Counted from the stretch's first letter, positions 1 through 7,050 are shown. The stretch is DNA of 11,032 bases from Actinomycetota bacterium (GCA_027731885.1 JAQCAO010000040.1:1-11032); one strand, 5' to 3'. The notes: generated by a model not told the origin, from the letters alone. Translations and numbers: made by a program.

Positions 1-565
1 GCACATCGACAAATTTTCGCAGTAATTTATTCCGTTCTATTTCATCGCCCACCTTTAGACGAATCATGCGATCGATGTACTCCTGCGGTGTACCGAGTCC
101 GTAAATACAGGAGACCGTTGCCACCACAATCACATCTCTACGGGTCAATAATGAGTTCGTGGCTGAATGTCGCAAACGCTCGACCTCGTCGTTGACACTG
201 GAGTCTTTCTCAATGAAGGTATCAGTTTGAGGGACATAGGCCTCTGGTTGGTAATAATCGTAATAAGAAACAAAGTACTCAACCGCGTTGTTAGGCAATA
301 GTTCCCGGAATTCATTTGCCAGCTGTGCTGCCAATGTTTTGTTGGGCGCTAGAACCAGGGTGGGTCGTTGCAAGCGCTCGATTAACCAAGCAGTTGTTGC
401 AGATTTACCCGTGCCGGTTGCACCAAGTAGAACCACATCTTGAACACCAGCGTCAATTCTGCGGGCGATCTCTTCGATTGCCTGTGGTTGATCTCCAGCG
501 GGCACATAGTCGCTAATCACCTGGAATGGTTCGACCCTACGTTGCAGGTCAGAGATCGGGCGCAT
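1..565 (-). CDS. uvrB: UvrABC excinuclease subunit B, N-terminal part (cut by window start)
   Basis: UvrB is the DNA-damage verification helicase of nucleotide excision repair. It is loaded by UvrA and then recruits UvrC, and it acts on DNA in the cytoplasm. I translated the minus strand from the ATG at 565-563 and get 188 codons with no stop before the window edge, about a quarter of a normal UvrB of roughly 650-700 residues. The Walker A motif GATGTGKS is at residues 48-55, followed by the helicase stretch [15 protein letters not shown] at about 72-86. The tyrosine-rich beta-hairpin [10 protein letters not shown], which clamps the DNA strand, is at 101-110. The family block from [10 protein letters not shown] to LRHSA (about 114-135) follows. 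The start lies 9 bases after the coaE stop with only a weak AGG-type ribosome site, so it is probably co-transcribed with coaE. Identity is secure; the C-terminal helicase motifs lie outside the window. Confidence 0.97.
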   Translation of the reverse strand, partial: MRPISDLQRRVEPFQVISDYVPAGDQPQAIEEIARRIDAGVQDVVLLGATGTGKSATTAWLIERLQRPTLVLAPNKTLAAQLANEFRELLPNNAVEYFVSYYDYYQPEAYVPQTDTFIEKDSSVNDEVERLRHSATNSLLTRRDVIVVATVSCIYGLGTPQEYIDRMIRLKVGDEIERNKLLRKFVDV

Positions 566-574
566 TTTCTAAGC

Positions 575-1165
575 CTACTTCGCTCGGCTCGGTAATTCCT
601 CCCAGAGGTTTTCTACCGCTCGCAGCAGCCCATCTTCATCGCCGTCATTGACGATCACGAAATCTGCCAGCGCTTGCCTATCTTCACGAGTGGCTTTTGC
701 AGCGAGACGTCGTTCAATCTCAGAGATAAACATGCCGCGTTTGCGCAACCGGTCTTTGCGAATCTCTAGATCCGCCTCCACGGTGATAACTAAATCAAAA
801 TTCTTAGCCGAACCAGACTCCGCTAGAAGCGGAATCTCATAGATAAGAATCTCATCGGGTTTTAAATCAGCAACAACTTCCAGGAATAGCCCGCGTACTC
901 GAGGATGAATAATTGCTTCTAGATCTTCCTTTGCTTGAGGATCTGAAAAAATGATCTCCGCCAGCGCCTTACGATCAATATCTCCGTTGTGCATTATCTT
1001 TTCGCCAAAACGCAGGATGACTTCATCAAAACCTTCACTGCCTCGCTCGACTGCGACTCGGGCAAGTTGATCGGCATCAACAACACGTGCGCCAAGATCA
1101 GAGAAATATTGCGCAGCCAGAGATTTACCGGCACCGATTCCTCCGGTAAGAGCGACGATCAACAT
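575..1165 (-). CDS. coaE: Dephospho-CoA kinase
   Basis: CoaE catalyses the last step of coenzyme A synthesis, ATP-dependent phosphorylation of the 3'-hydroxyl of dephospho-CoA, in the cytoplasm. The 196-residue length matches the usual approximately 200. The P-loop GGIGAGKS is at residues 8-15, and the DAD motif that helps bind substrate is at 30-32. The IHP motif is at 86-88, a conserved IPLL is at 111-114, and a basic lid segment KDRLRKRG is at 137-144. The nucleotide-binding VNDG is at 172-175. The start is the first ATG and places the P-loop at the usual distance from the N-terminus. It lies 84 bases downstream of rpsA with a terminator between them, and 9 bases upstream of uvrB. It is therefore likely the first gene of a coaE-uvrB unit with its own promoter plus some read-through from rpsA. 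Many actinobacterial CoaE proteins carry an extra C-terminal domain; this one does not. Confidence 0.96.
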   Translation of the reverse strand: MLIVALTGGIGAGKSLAAQYFSDLGARVVDADQLARVAVERGSEGFDEVILRFGEKIMHNGDIDRKALAEIIFSDPQAKEDLEAIIHPRVRGLFLEVVADLKPDEILIYEIPLLAESGSAKNFDLVITVEADLEIRKDRLRKRGMFISEIERRLAAKATREDRQALADFVIVNDGDEDGLLRAVENLWEELPSRAK

Positions 1166-1178
1166 ATCGCCAACTCTA
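1166..1178 (-). promoter_or_regulatory. Putative -10 element for a leaderless coaE transcript
   Basis: On the minus strand TAGAGT (1178-1173) is followed by exactly 7 bases and then the coaE ATG. A TANNNT element at this distance would start transcription at or next to the A of ATG, as in the leaderless mRNAs common in actinobacteria. I see no convincing -35 box. A purine-rich GAGG a little upstream could instead act as a distant ribosome site, so this is a suggestion only. Confidence 0.4.
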
Positions 1179-1203
1179 CCTCTAGCCCGATATCTACGAG
1201 CAT

Positions 1204-1237
1204 AAGAAAAGGCCCACCCGAAGGTGAGCCTTTTCTT
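1204..1237 (-). terminator. Intrinsic terminator of rpsA with a UUCG tetraloop
   Basis: Plus-strand bases 1204-1218 and 1223-1237 form a 15-pair inverted repeat around a 4-base loop. Read on the minus strand the loop is UUCG closed by C-G, the especially stable tetraloop. The only imperfect pair becomes a G-U wobble in that orientation, while on the plus strand it would be a C-A mismatch. The downstream arm ends in a run rich in U (CCUUUUCUU). It starts 12 bases after the rpsA stop codon, so it should end the rpsA message and partly insulate coaE-uvrB. Confidence 0.9.
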
Positions 1238-1249
1238 ACTTAAGATTTA

Positions 1250-2617
1250 TTACTCAGCAGCTGCTTCTGCAACAACTTCTACTACAGCAGGGGCTGCGGC
1301 ATCAGCGGCCTTAGCTTCTGCTTTCTGCTTCTTGTGTGCTAGGAAACGAGTCTGCGCCTCTTGATACTGACGCTCCCATTCTTCACGTTGTGAATCAAAG
1401 CCAGGCTGCCATTCTTGTGTGTCAGGATCGAAACCTTCTGGATAGATAAAGTTTCCATTGGCATCGTATCGAGCAGCCATTCCGTATTGAGTTGGATCAA
1501 ATGCTTCGATCTCAACCTCATGTCCTTCATTGGCTTGCTTTAGAGAAAGTGAGATGCGACGACGCTCCAGATCAATATCAATGATCTTTACAAAGAGTTC
1601 GTCATCTACTGCAACAACCTGCTCTGGAATTTCAACGTGGCGTTCAGCTAGCTCTGAGATGTGGACTAAGCCTTCGATTCCTTCGTGAACACGGATAAAT
1701 GCTCCGAATGGAACCAACTTTGTAACAACACCAGGAACAACTTGATTGATTGTGTGGGTGCGCGCAAAGGCTTGCCAAGGGTCTTCTTGAGTTGCCTTTA
1801 GAGAAAGTGAGACGCGCTCACGCTCGAAATCAACTTCGAGAACTTCTACAGTTACTTCGTCGCCAACTTCAACAACTTCACCTGGATGATCAATATGCTT
1901 CCAAGAAAGTTCAGAGACGTGGACGAGACCATCAACGCCACCTAGGTCAACGAATGCGCCAAAGTTTACGATTGATGAAATTACGCCAGTGCGTACTTGA
2001 CCCTTTTGAAGCTGGTTCAAGAAGGTAGTGCGTGATTCTGATTGAGTCTGCTCAAGGAATGCGCGACGTGAAAGAACTACGTTATTGCGGTTCTTATCGA
2101 GTTCAATGATGCGCGCTTCAACTTCTTTACCGATATAAGGAGTTAGATCGCGGACGCGACGCATTTCAACGAGTGATGCTGGCAAGAAGCCGCGGAGACC
2201 GATATCAACGATCAAGCCACCCTTAACCACTTCAATAACTGTTCCGACGACAACTTCATCGCGCTCTTTTTTGCCTTCGATATCTCCCCAGGCGCGTTCG
2301 TACTGTGCGCGCTTCTTAGAAAGAATTGTGCGGCCTTCTTTATCTTCCTTCTGTAGAACAAGCGCTTCAATGCGATCGCCTACCTTAACAATGTCATTTG
2401 GATCTGCATCGTGGCGGATTGAGAGTTCGCGGGAAGGAATTACACCTTCAGTTTTATACCCAATATCTAGAAGTACTTCTTCGCGATCTACTTGTACAAC
2501 GGTTCCTTCAACAAGATCTCCGTCATTGAAATTTCTGATTGTGCCTTCGATTGCTGCAAGAAAATCTGCGGCCGATCCGATGTCGTTTACTGCTACGACT
2601 GGTGATGATGTGCTCAA
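1250..2617 (-). CDS. rpsA: 30S ribosomal protein S1
   Basis: S1 helps the small ribosomal subunit capture and unfold mRNA. The 455 residues contain four S1 OB-fold domains at about 33-103, 120-185, 205-274 and 291-360, the usual actinobacterial number (six in E. coli). Domains 3 and 4 are the clearest, each with the pattern GAFV/IxxxxGxxGLVHxSEL and ending in RxxISLSLK or RERVSLSLK. The tail (361-455) has an acidic, aromatic-rich part resembling other actinobacterial S1 proteins, then an alanine/valine/glutamate-rich, probably disordered end. The start is a TTG (2617-2615). No in-frame ATG or GTG occurs between it and the conserved NDIGSA stretch, and a GGAG lies 4 bases upstream. It is first in its transcription unit, preceded by a leader with inverted repeats and followed by a strong terminator. 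Paralogous domains give short DNA-level repeats, for example around 1541-1556 and 1799-1814. Confidence 0.97.
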   Translation of the reverse strand: MSTSSPVVAVNDIGSAADFLAAIEGTIRNFNDGDLVEGTVVQVDREEVLLDIGYKTEGVIPSRELSIRHDADPNDIVKVGDRIEALVLQKEDKEGRTILSKKRAQYERAWGDIEGKKERDEVVVGTVIEVVKGGLIVDIGLRGFLPASLVEMRRVRDLTPYIGKEVEARIIELDKNRNNVVLSRRAFLEQTQSESRTTFLNQLQKGQVRTGVISSIVNFGAFVDLGGVDGLVHVSELSWKHIDHPGEVVEVGDEVTVEVLEVDFERERVSLSLKATQEDPWQAFARTHTINQVVPGVVTKLVPFGAFIRVHEGIEGLVHISELAERHVEIPEQVVAVDDELFVKIIDIDLERRRISLSLKQANEGHEVEIEAFDPTQYGMAARYDANGNFIYPEGFDPDTQEWQPGFDSQREEWERQYQEAQTRFLAHKKQKAEAKAADAAAPAVVEVVAEAAAE

Positions 2618-2621
2618 GTTG

Positions 2622-2625
2622 CTCC
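2622..2625 (-). promoter_or_regulatory. Ribosome binding site supporting the TTG start of rpsA
   Basis: The minus strand reads GGAG, 4 bases before the TTG at 2617-2615. Reading back in frame I find no ATG or GTG start near it, so this site decides the start. The spacing is slightly short but usable. Confidence 0.6.
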
Positions 2626-2649
2626 GTAGGGATAGAAAGTAATAGGACT

Positions 2650-2691
2650 CCAGAACCTTTCTGGTGAACGGGCGTAAGCGTACGGTTCTGG
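2650..2691 (-). promoter_or_regulatory. Nested inverted repeats upstream of rpsA
   Basis: Read on the minus strand, arm A is CCAGAACC (2691-2684), arm B is CCAGAA (2664-2659) and arm C is GGTTCTGG (2657-2650). C pairs perfectly with A over 8 bases (26-base loop) or with B over 6 bases (3-base loop), and the two pairings exclude each other. Between A and B there is also a 4-base CGTA/TACG palindrome (2673-2684). C ends 32 bases before the TTG start. If transcribed, this could be a two-state leader that senses S1. If the promoter overlaps arm A, the A/C pair could be a protein-binding operator instead. There is no U-run after C, so a terminator is unlikely. Confidence 0.5.
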
Positions 2692-2706
2692 CCTAGTTGA
2701 GGGCAA
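2677..2706 (-). promoter_or_regulatory. Candidate promoter for rpsA
   Basis: On the minus strand TTGCCC (2706-2701) is followed, after 18 bases, by TACGCT (2682-2677), which fits TTGNNN and TANNNT. It is the only TANNNT I find in this gap on the minus strand at a useful distance. It would place the RNA start near 2670, leaving a leader of about 50 bases that contains the B/C hairpin but not arm A. Confidence 0.35.
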
Positions 2707-2726
2707 ATCCTGATAAGAAATAGGCG

Positions 2727-2739
2727 TAAACTCACGATA
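2727..2739 (+). promoter_or_regulatory. Putative -10 element for a leaderless transporter transcript
   Basis: TAAACT (2727-2732) lies 7 bases ahead of the ATG at 2740, and there is no Shine-Dalgarno-like sequence before that ATG. This fits transcription starting at the start codon. No good -35 box is visible at 16-18 bases upstream. Confidence 0.4.
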
Positions 2740-3966
2740 ATGAAACGCTACAAGGAATTATTCTCATTTCCTCAAGTGATAACCCTTGGTATCGCCGCAT
2801 TTCCGGCTCGACTCGCCTATGGAATGATCGGGCTGGGAATTTTCTTTAAGGCAGAGCAGAGCACAGGCTCTTTTGCGATTGCTGGTTTTGCGATCGGGCT
2901 AAATTCATTAGCAGGCGCTGTTACTGCTGGCATTAGAGGATCGGTAATGGATCGCTGGGGACAGAAGTGGCCGCTGTGAATTCTCGTTCCGGGATACACC
3001 ATTTTGATTCTTACTTTAAATCAGATGGATACGGCGCGATCAATTCTAATTGCAGCATTTATTCTAGGTATCACCGCTCCCCCAATAAATCTCTCGGTTA
3101 GGCCGCTTTGGAAAGATATTGTTCCGCCAACATATCTGCGAACTGCTTATGCCTTCGATTCTTCAATGATGAGTTCCACAACGGTTCTTGGACCTGTAAT
3201 AGTCACATCACTTGCGCTCTCTTCGCGCCCCTATTTGGCGCTCAATGTTGTGGCCGGACTGATGCTCACCGGTGGAGTCGCACTCGCTATGACTTCTGTA
3301 TCACGGAACTGGATTCCTGAGAAGAAAGTTAAGGGCCAAGAGAGACTGTTGAAAAATCGCGCGATCCAGATGTTGATGTTCGAAGGGTGTTTCATTGGTT
3401 TTGGTTGGGGCGTCTTTGATGTCGCAGTCCCAGCATTTGCAACTCAAGAGAATGTGCCTCATCTGGTGGCTTGGATCTTTGCATCTTTTGGAGTTGCCAC
3501 CGTCATCGGCGGATTACTTGGCGGACTCGTCTCAAAGAAATTAGCTCCACTTTTAGCGTTACGACGCGCTTATCTACTCTGGTCAATCGCCTGTTTTCCA
3601 ATTGCATTTACCTACCCAGACTGGACAATGGCGCTAGTCGGCGCATCAATTGGTTTTCTGGGTGGTGCAGTCCAAGTCTTTTACTTTGAAGTCCTCGAAG
3701 CGGTTCGCCCGAAAGGTTCACAGACTTCTTCACTGGGTTGGATCTGGAGCGTCGAAGGATCATTTATGGCGGTAGGTGCAGCAGTTGGTGGAGTTGTCTC
3801 CGAACACCTTTCACCGCGCATTGGATTGGCGATGTTGCCGATAATGATCTTCATTGGATACATAATTCTTACAATTGGAAAAGGGCGACTATCGGCCGCC
3901 AATGACCTACCAACCGATGACGAAGATCTCGCTGCAATGGCCGATCTGAGCGATCGCAATACTTAA
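2740..3966 (+). pseudogene. Major facilitator superfamily transporter interrupted by one in-frame TGA
   Basis: This reads as a 12-helix membrane transporter of 408 residues if codon 80 (TGA, 2977-2979) is ignored. The same frame continues without any other stop or shift to the TAA at 3964-3966. The first part carries helix 1 (about 12-33), helix 2 (about 47-68) and the family's loop 2-3 motif A as GSVMDRWGQKWPL at 67-79, with the stop immediately after. The remainder supplies helices 3-12, with a charged loop between helices 6 and 7 containing RNWIPEKKVKGQE, and an acidic cytoplasmic tail. A CGA (Arg) to TGA change would explain the stop, because a basic residue is common just after motif A. 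Reading-frame integrity on both sides suggests a very recent nonsense mutation, a sequencing error, or read-through. If translation stops, only two helices are made. A TTG at 3004 could in principle restart but lacks a good ribosome site. Substrate is unknown; drug or metabolite efflux is a guess. It runs convergently into polA. Confidence 0.85.
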
Positions 3967-3982
3967 AACTTATCTGGGAACG

Positions 3983-6580
3983 TTAATGAGCAGCTTCGTT
4001 CCAACTTCGGCCAATTCCGACACTGACATCTAGCGGTGCTTTAAGCGGGTACGCCGCAGCCATTTCGCGTCGTACCAAAGTGGTGAGTTTCTCTTCCTCT
4101 CCTGCTGATACCTCCAAGATCAGTTCGTCATGAACTTGCAACAAGAGTCGTGAATGCAATTTTTCAGCAGTGAGTGCGGTATCTACATTAAGCATCGCCT
4201 GTTTAATAATATCTGCAGCTGAGCCCTGAATCGGGGCGTTAAGCGCCATGCGCTCTGCAATCTCTCGGCGTTGTCGATTATCGTGCATCAAATCAGGAAG
4301 ATAGCGGCGACGTCCCATCACGGTTTCGGTATATCCAACTTTACGTGCTTCAACGACAACGCTACTTAAATAATCGCGAATCCCTCCAAAGCGCAGGAAG
4401 TATTTATCCATAAGATCTTGCGCCGCTGGCGGAGAGAGATCTAACTGTGCCGCCAAACCATATGCGCTAAGGCCATATGCCAATCCATATGACATGGCTT
4501 TAATTTGTCGGCGCATCTCGGGATCAACATCCGTGGCTTTTACTCCATAGACAAGTGCAGCGACCGTGGCGTGTAAATCTTCGCCAGATTCAAATGCAGC
4601 AAGCAAGCCCGCATCGTTAGATAAATGAGCCATGATGCGCATTTCGATTTGGCTGTAATCTGCGGTGAGTAAAGCGTTATAGCCATCACCAGCAATAAAT
4701 GCATTGCGGATACGGCGACCTTCCTCAGTGCGCACGGGAATATTCTGCAAGTTAGGACCAACTGAAGATAAACGTCCAGTAGCTGCAACTGTCTGCCCGA
4801 AGTGAGTGCGTATCCTGCCATCAGGAGCGATCTCCGCAATCAAGCCTTCCACTGTAGTCCCTAGTTTCTTAGTTTCGCGGATACGTAAAAGAGATTCAAG
4901 GAGTGGATGCTTGGTCTTCTCAAATAACCAATTTAGCGCTTCGGCATCGGTAGTAAATCCAGTCTTTATCTTCTTAGTCTTAGGAAGGTTTAACTCTTCA
5001 AATAAAACAATTTGAAGTTGCGCAGGGGATGCAACATTGAATTCGTGACCTGCGGCGAGATGTGCCGCTTTCGTTTCACGCGTTACCTCCCCTTCAAAGA
5101 AAACTGCCAACTTCTCTAGCTCTTTGCGATCAACAGATATCCCACGATTCTCCATAACTGCTAAGAGCTGGGCTATCGGAAGTTCTAGTTCGGAGAAGAG
5201 TTGCATCACACCACGATCGCGCAGCTCGGTCTCTAAGGATCTACGTAAAGTAAATAGAACCGCGGCGCTGCTTATAAGCTCTTGCTCAGGAGATGAAGAA
5301 TCTATAGTTGCGCCATCACCCCAGCGCTCTAATAAATCGCTTAAATCTTGCGCCCGCACCCCGGGGTTGACTAGGTATGCGGCCAGCGCAGTATCGAATG
5401 CAACTCCGGTCAGTAGATTTGTGCGTGCGAGAGATTTTCCATCGTGTGTAATCTTCGGAATTTTTAGATCCTGCGCCCACCGCCCCATCTGTGAAGAATG
5501 GATCAGTTGGACATCAGTGGGCGAAAATGCGACTGCATAGCGATGTAATTTCTCATCGCGCAGCTCAAATGCAATTGCCAGATCACCTTTATGGTTCAAA
5601 ATTCGTTCATCTAGTTCGGCTGGAGATAGCGCGCCACCTTCGATAATTGTGGAGAAGAGTGTGAATTCTTCCTGCACTTCTTGCGTCCTGATAACGGATT
5701 CCTGGTTAAGGATTGGTTTTAGGCGATCCTTTAGCGTTCTAAACTCAAGTTGCTCAAAGAGTTTTGTTAGATCTGCCTCAACTACTCCTGACCAAGATAG
5801 GGCATCTATTTGGTATTCGACCGGAGCATCGTGGACTAGTTGAGTAAGTTCGCGATTGCGAATCACATCATTGATGTTATCGCGCAGTGATTGACCTACC
5901 TTGCCACCGACTTTATCCACATTGGCAATTAACTCTTGTAAAGATCCGTATTCCACAATCCATTTCGCAGCAGTCTTTTCGCCTACCCCAGGAATAGATG
6001 GCAAATTATCACTGGGGTCACCGCGTAGCGCCGCGAAGTCCGGGTACTGGTCGGGCGACATTCCATACCTTTCCTGAACTGCAGCCGGTGTCATGCGAGC
6101 CATTTCTGAGACCCCGCGCTTTGGATACAGGACAGTTGTCTTATCGGTAACTAATTGAAAACTGTCGCGGTCACCGGTACAGATGAGTACTTCTGCGCCT
6201 TCGCGCTCTGCCTGCTTAGTAATTGTGGCGATGATGTCATCAGCTTCAAACCCTTCTATGGCAAATTGTGTAATTCCAAAACCCTTAACCAACTCACTCA
6301 GGTATGACATCTGTGAGCGAAATTCATCAGGGGTCTTGGCGCGATTGGCTTTATAGTCAGGAAATATCTCGGTTCGAAAGGTTTTGCGCGAAATATCAAA
6401 GGCCACGGCTACGTGGGTCGGTTTCTCATCCTTCAACAAAGAAATCAACATGGTGGCAAAGCCATAGATCGCATTTGTGTGCTGGCCCTGCGCGGTTGTG
6501 AAATTTTCAGCAGGCAGAGCAAAGAATGCTCGATATGCCATTGAATGCCCATCAATAAGTAGCAAACGCTTCTGGGCCAT
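3983..6580 (-). CDS. polA: DNA polymerase I
   Basis: DNA polymerase I fills repair gaps and removes Okazaki RNA primers. The 865 residues have three parts. The 5' nuclease (1 to about 290) keeps its acidic metal ligands: D10, FEADD at 111-115, TGDRD at 135-139, and GDPSDN at 187-192 followed by the IPGVG helix-hairpin-helix. The proofreading domain (about 310-480) is degenerate: where E. coli has the DTE motif this protein reads AFELRD (337-342), so 3'-5' exonuclease activity is very likely absent. The polymerase domain (about 490-865) has motif A with D641 in ADYSQIEMR, motif B RRQIKAMSYGLAYG at 690-703 (K694, Y698, Y702), and motif C QVHDE at 815-819. Y698 occupies the position of E. coli F762, a residue that governs dideoxynucleotide discrimination. 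From memory, both traits are shared with mycobacterial Pol I. The ATG start is preceded by AGGA and by a divergent promoter region shared with the thioesterase gene. Confidence 0.98.
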   Translation of the reverse strand: MAQKRLLLIDGHSMAYRAFFALPAENFTTAQGQHTNAIYGFATMLISLLKDEKPTHVAVAFDISRKTFRTEIFPDYKANRAKTPDEFRSQMSYLSELVKGFGITQFAIEGFEADDIIATITKQAEREGAEVLICTGDRDSFQLVTDKTTVLYPKRGVSEMARMTPAAVQERYGMSPDQYPDFAALRGDPSDNLPSIPGVGEKTAAKWIVEYGSLQELIANVDKVGGKVGQSLRDNINDVIRNRELTQLVHDAPVEYQIDALSWSGVVEADLTKLFEQLEFRTLKDRLKPILNQESVIRTQEVQEEFTLFSTIIEGGALSPAELDERILNHKGDLAIAFELRDEKLHRYAVAFSPTDVQLIHSSQMGRWAQDLKIPKITHDGKSLARTNLLTGVAFDTALAAYLVNPGVRAQDLSDLLERWGDGATIDSSSPEQELISSAAVLFTLRRSLETELRDRGVMQLFSELELPIAQLLAVMENRGISVDRKELEKLAVFFEGEVTRETKAAHLAAGHEFNVASPAQLQIVLFEELNLPKTKKIKTGFTTDAEALNWLFEKTKHPLLESLLRIRETKKLGTTVEGLIAEIAPDGRIRTHFGQTVAATGRLSSVGPNLQNIPVRTEEGRRIRNAFIAGDGYNALLTADYSQIEMRIMAHLSNDAGLLAAFESGEDLHATVAALVYGVKATDVDPEMRRQIKAMSYGLAYGLSAYGLAAQLDLSPPAAQDLMDKYFLRFGGIRDYLSSVVVEARKVGYTETVMGRRRYLPDLMHDNRQRREIAERMALNAPIQGSAADIIKQAMLNVDTALTAEKLHSRLLLQVHDELILEVSAGEEEKLTTLVRREMAAAYPLKAPLDVSVGIGRSWNEAAH

Positions 6581-6586
6581 AGTGGC

Positions 6587-6592
6587 ATCCTA
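6587..6592 (-). promoter_or_regulatory. Putative polA -10 element overlapping its ribosome site
   Basis: On the minus strand TAGGAT (6592-6587) lies 6 bases before the polA ATG (6580-6578). It fits TANNNT for a near-leaderless transcript. The same bases contain AGGA, which could instead serve as a ribosome site at good spacing on a longer transcript starting further upstream. The sequence cannot decide between the two. Confidence 0.35.
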
Positions 6593-6613
6593 GAGAAGTA
6601 CTCGTAAACAAGT

Positions 6614-6619
6614 TACTAT
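6614..6619 (+). promoter_or_regulatory. Putative -10 element for a leaderless thioesterase transcript
   Basis: TACTAT lies 8 bases before the ATG at 6628, and no Shine-Dalgarno sequence is present. The whole polA-thioesterase gap is only 47 bases. Any -35 region of this promoter (about 6591-6596) therefore overlaps the putative polA -10, and vice versa. Confidence 0.45.
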
Positions 6620-6627
6620 TTCGAACT

Positions 6628-7050
6628 ATGACGCAGCCAGAAAATACCCCGAACTATTTAGAGTTGATTCGCGAACGCGGAAGTGGCGCCCTTGATAAGA
6701 AAATGGGGATCGAGATTTTGGAGGCCTCCCCTGAACGACTTGTCGGCCGCATGCCTGTAGAGGGAAATACCCAACCAATCGGTCTTCTGCACGGTGGCGC
6801 TAGCGTTGTCCTTGCGGAATCTTTGGGTTCGGTAGGAACTCAACTGCACGCCGGGCCTACCCGAAAAATTGTGGGCGTAGATATAAATGCCACTCATCAC
6901 AAATCGGCGATATCTGGTTTTGTAACTGGCGTCGCAACTGCTATTTCTTTAGGCAAGACGATGTGCAGCTATGAAATCGTGATTACCAACGAGCAGGGTC
7001 AGCGCACGTGTACTGCGAGAATTACTTGCTTGATCCTTGCCGAACGATAG
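6628..7050 (+). CDS. PaaI/MenI-like hotdog-fold acyl-CoA thioesterase
   Basis: This 140-residue protein has the length and layout of single hotdog-domain thioesterases, which hydrolyse acyl- or aryl-CoA thioesters in the cytoplasm as oligomers. The catalytic segment reads NTQPIGLLHGGASVVLAE. Q49, H55 with two glycines, and E64 on the following helix match, from memory, the Gln-His-Glu arrangement of E. coli YdiI (MenI) and EntH. The second half has the typical VDINATHHKSAISGFVTGVA strand pair, a conserved GK turn at 109-110, and the final strands CSYEIVIT and TCTARIT. Candidate substrates include 1,4-dihydroxy-2-naphthoyl-CoA (menaquinone synthesis) or phenylacetyl-type CoA esters, but the sequence cannot choose and no men or paa genes are nearby. 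The start is the only ATG ahead of the fold and appears leaderless. It is divergent from polA and 83 bases upstream of livH in the same direction. Confidence 0.88.
   Translation: MTQPENTPNYLELIRERGSGALDKKMGIEILEASPERLVGRMPVEGNTQPIGLLHGGASVVLAESLGSVGTQLHAGPTRKIVGVDINATHHKSAISGFVTGVATAISLGKTMCSYEIVITNEQGQRTCTARITCLILAER

Noticed and set aside
1536..1828. Near-identical DNA repeats within rpsA (such as TTTAGAGAAAGTGAGA).
   Set aside because: They encode the same VSLSLK/ISLSLK strand of paralogous S1 domains, so they follow from protein repeats and are not mobile or regulatory elements.
3004..3966. A separate 320-residue protein starting at TTG 3004.
   Set aside because: It is in the same frame as the upstream transporter piece and would begin inside a membrane helix without a good ribosome site. 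It is better read as the remainder of one interrupted gene.
3977..4002. A GGAACG/CGTTCC inverted repeat at the transporter-polA junction as a terminator.
   Set aside because: The stem is only 6 pairs with a 14-base loop, it lies partly within polA, and it has no U-run on either strand.
4450..4495. Three CATATG hexamers close together.
   Set aside because: They fall on Ala-Tyr-Gly/Ser-Tyr-Gly codons of the PolA O-helix and are explained by the protein sequence.
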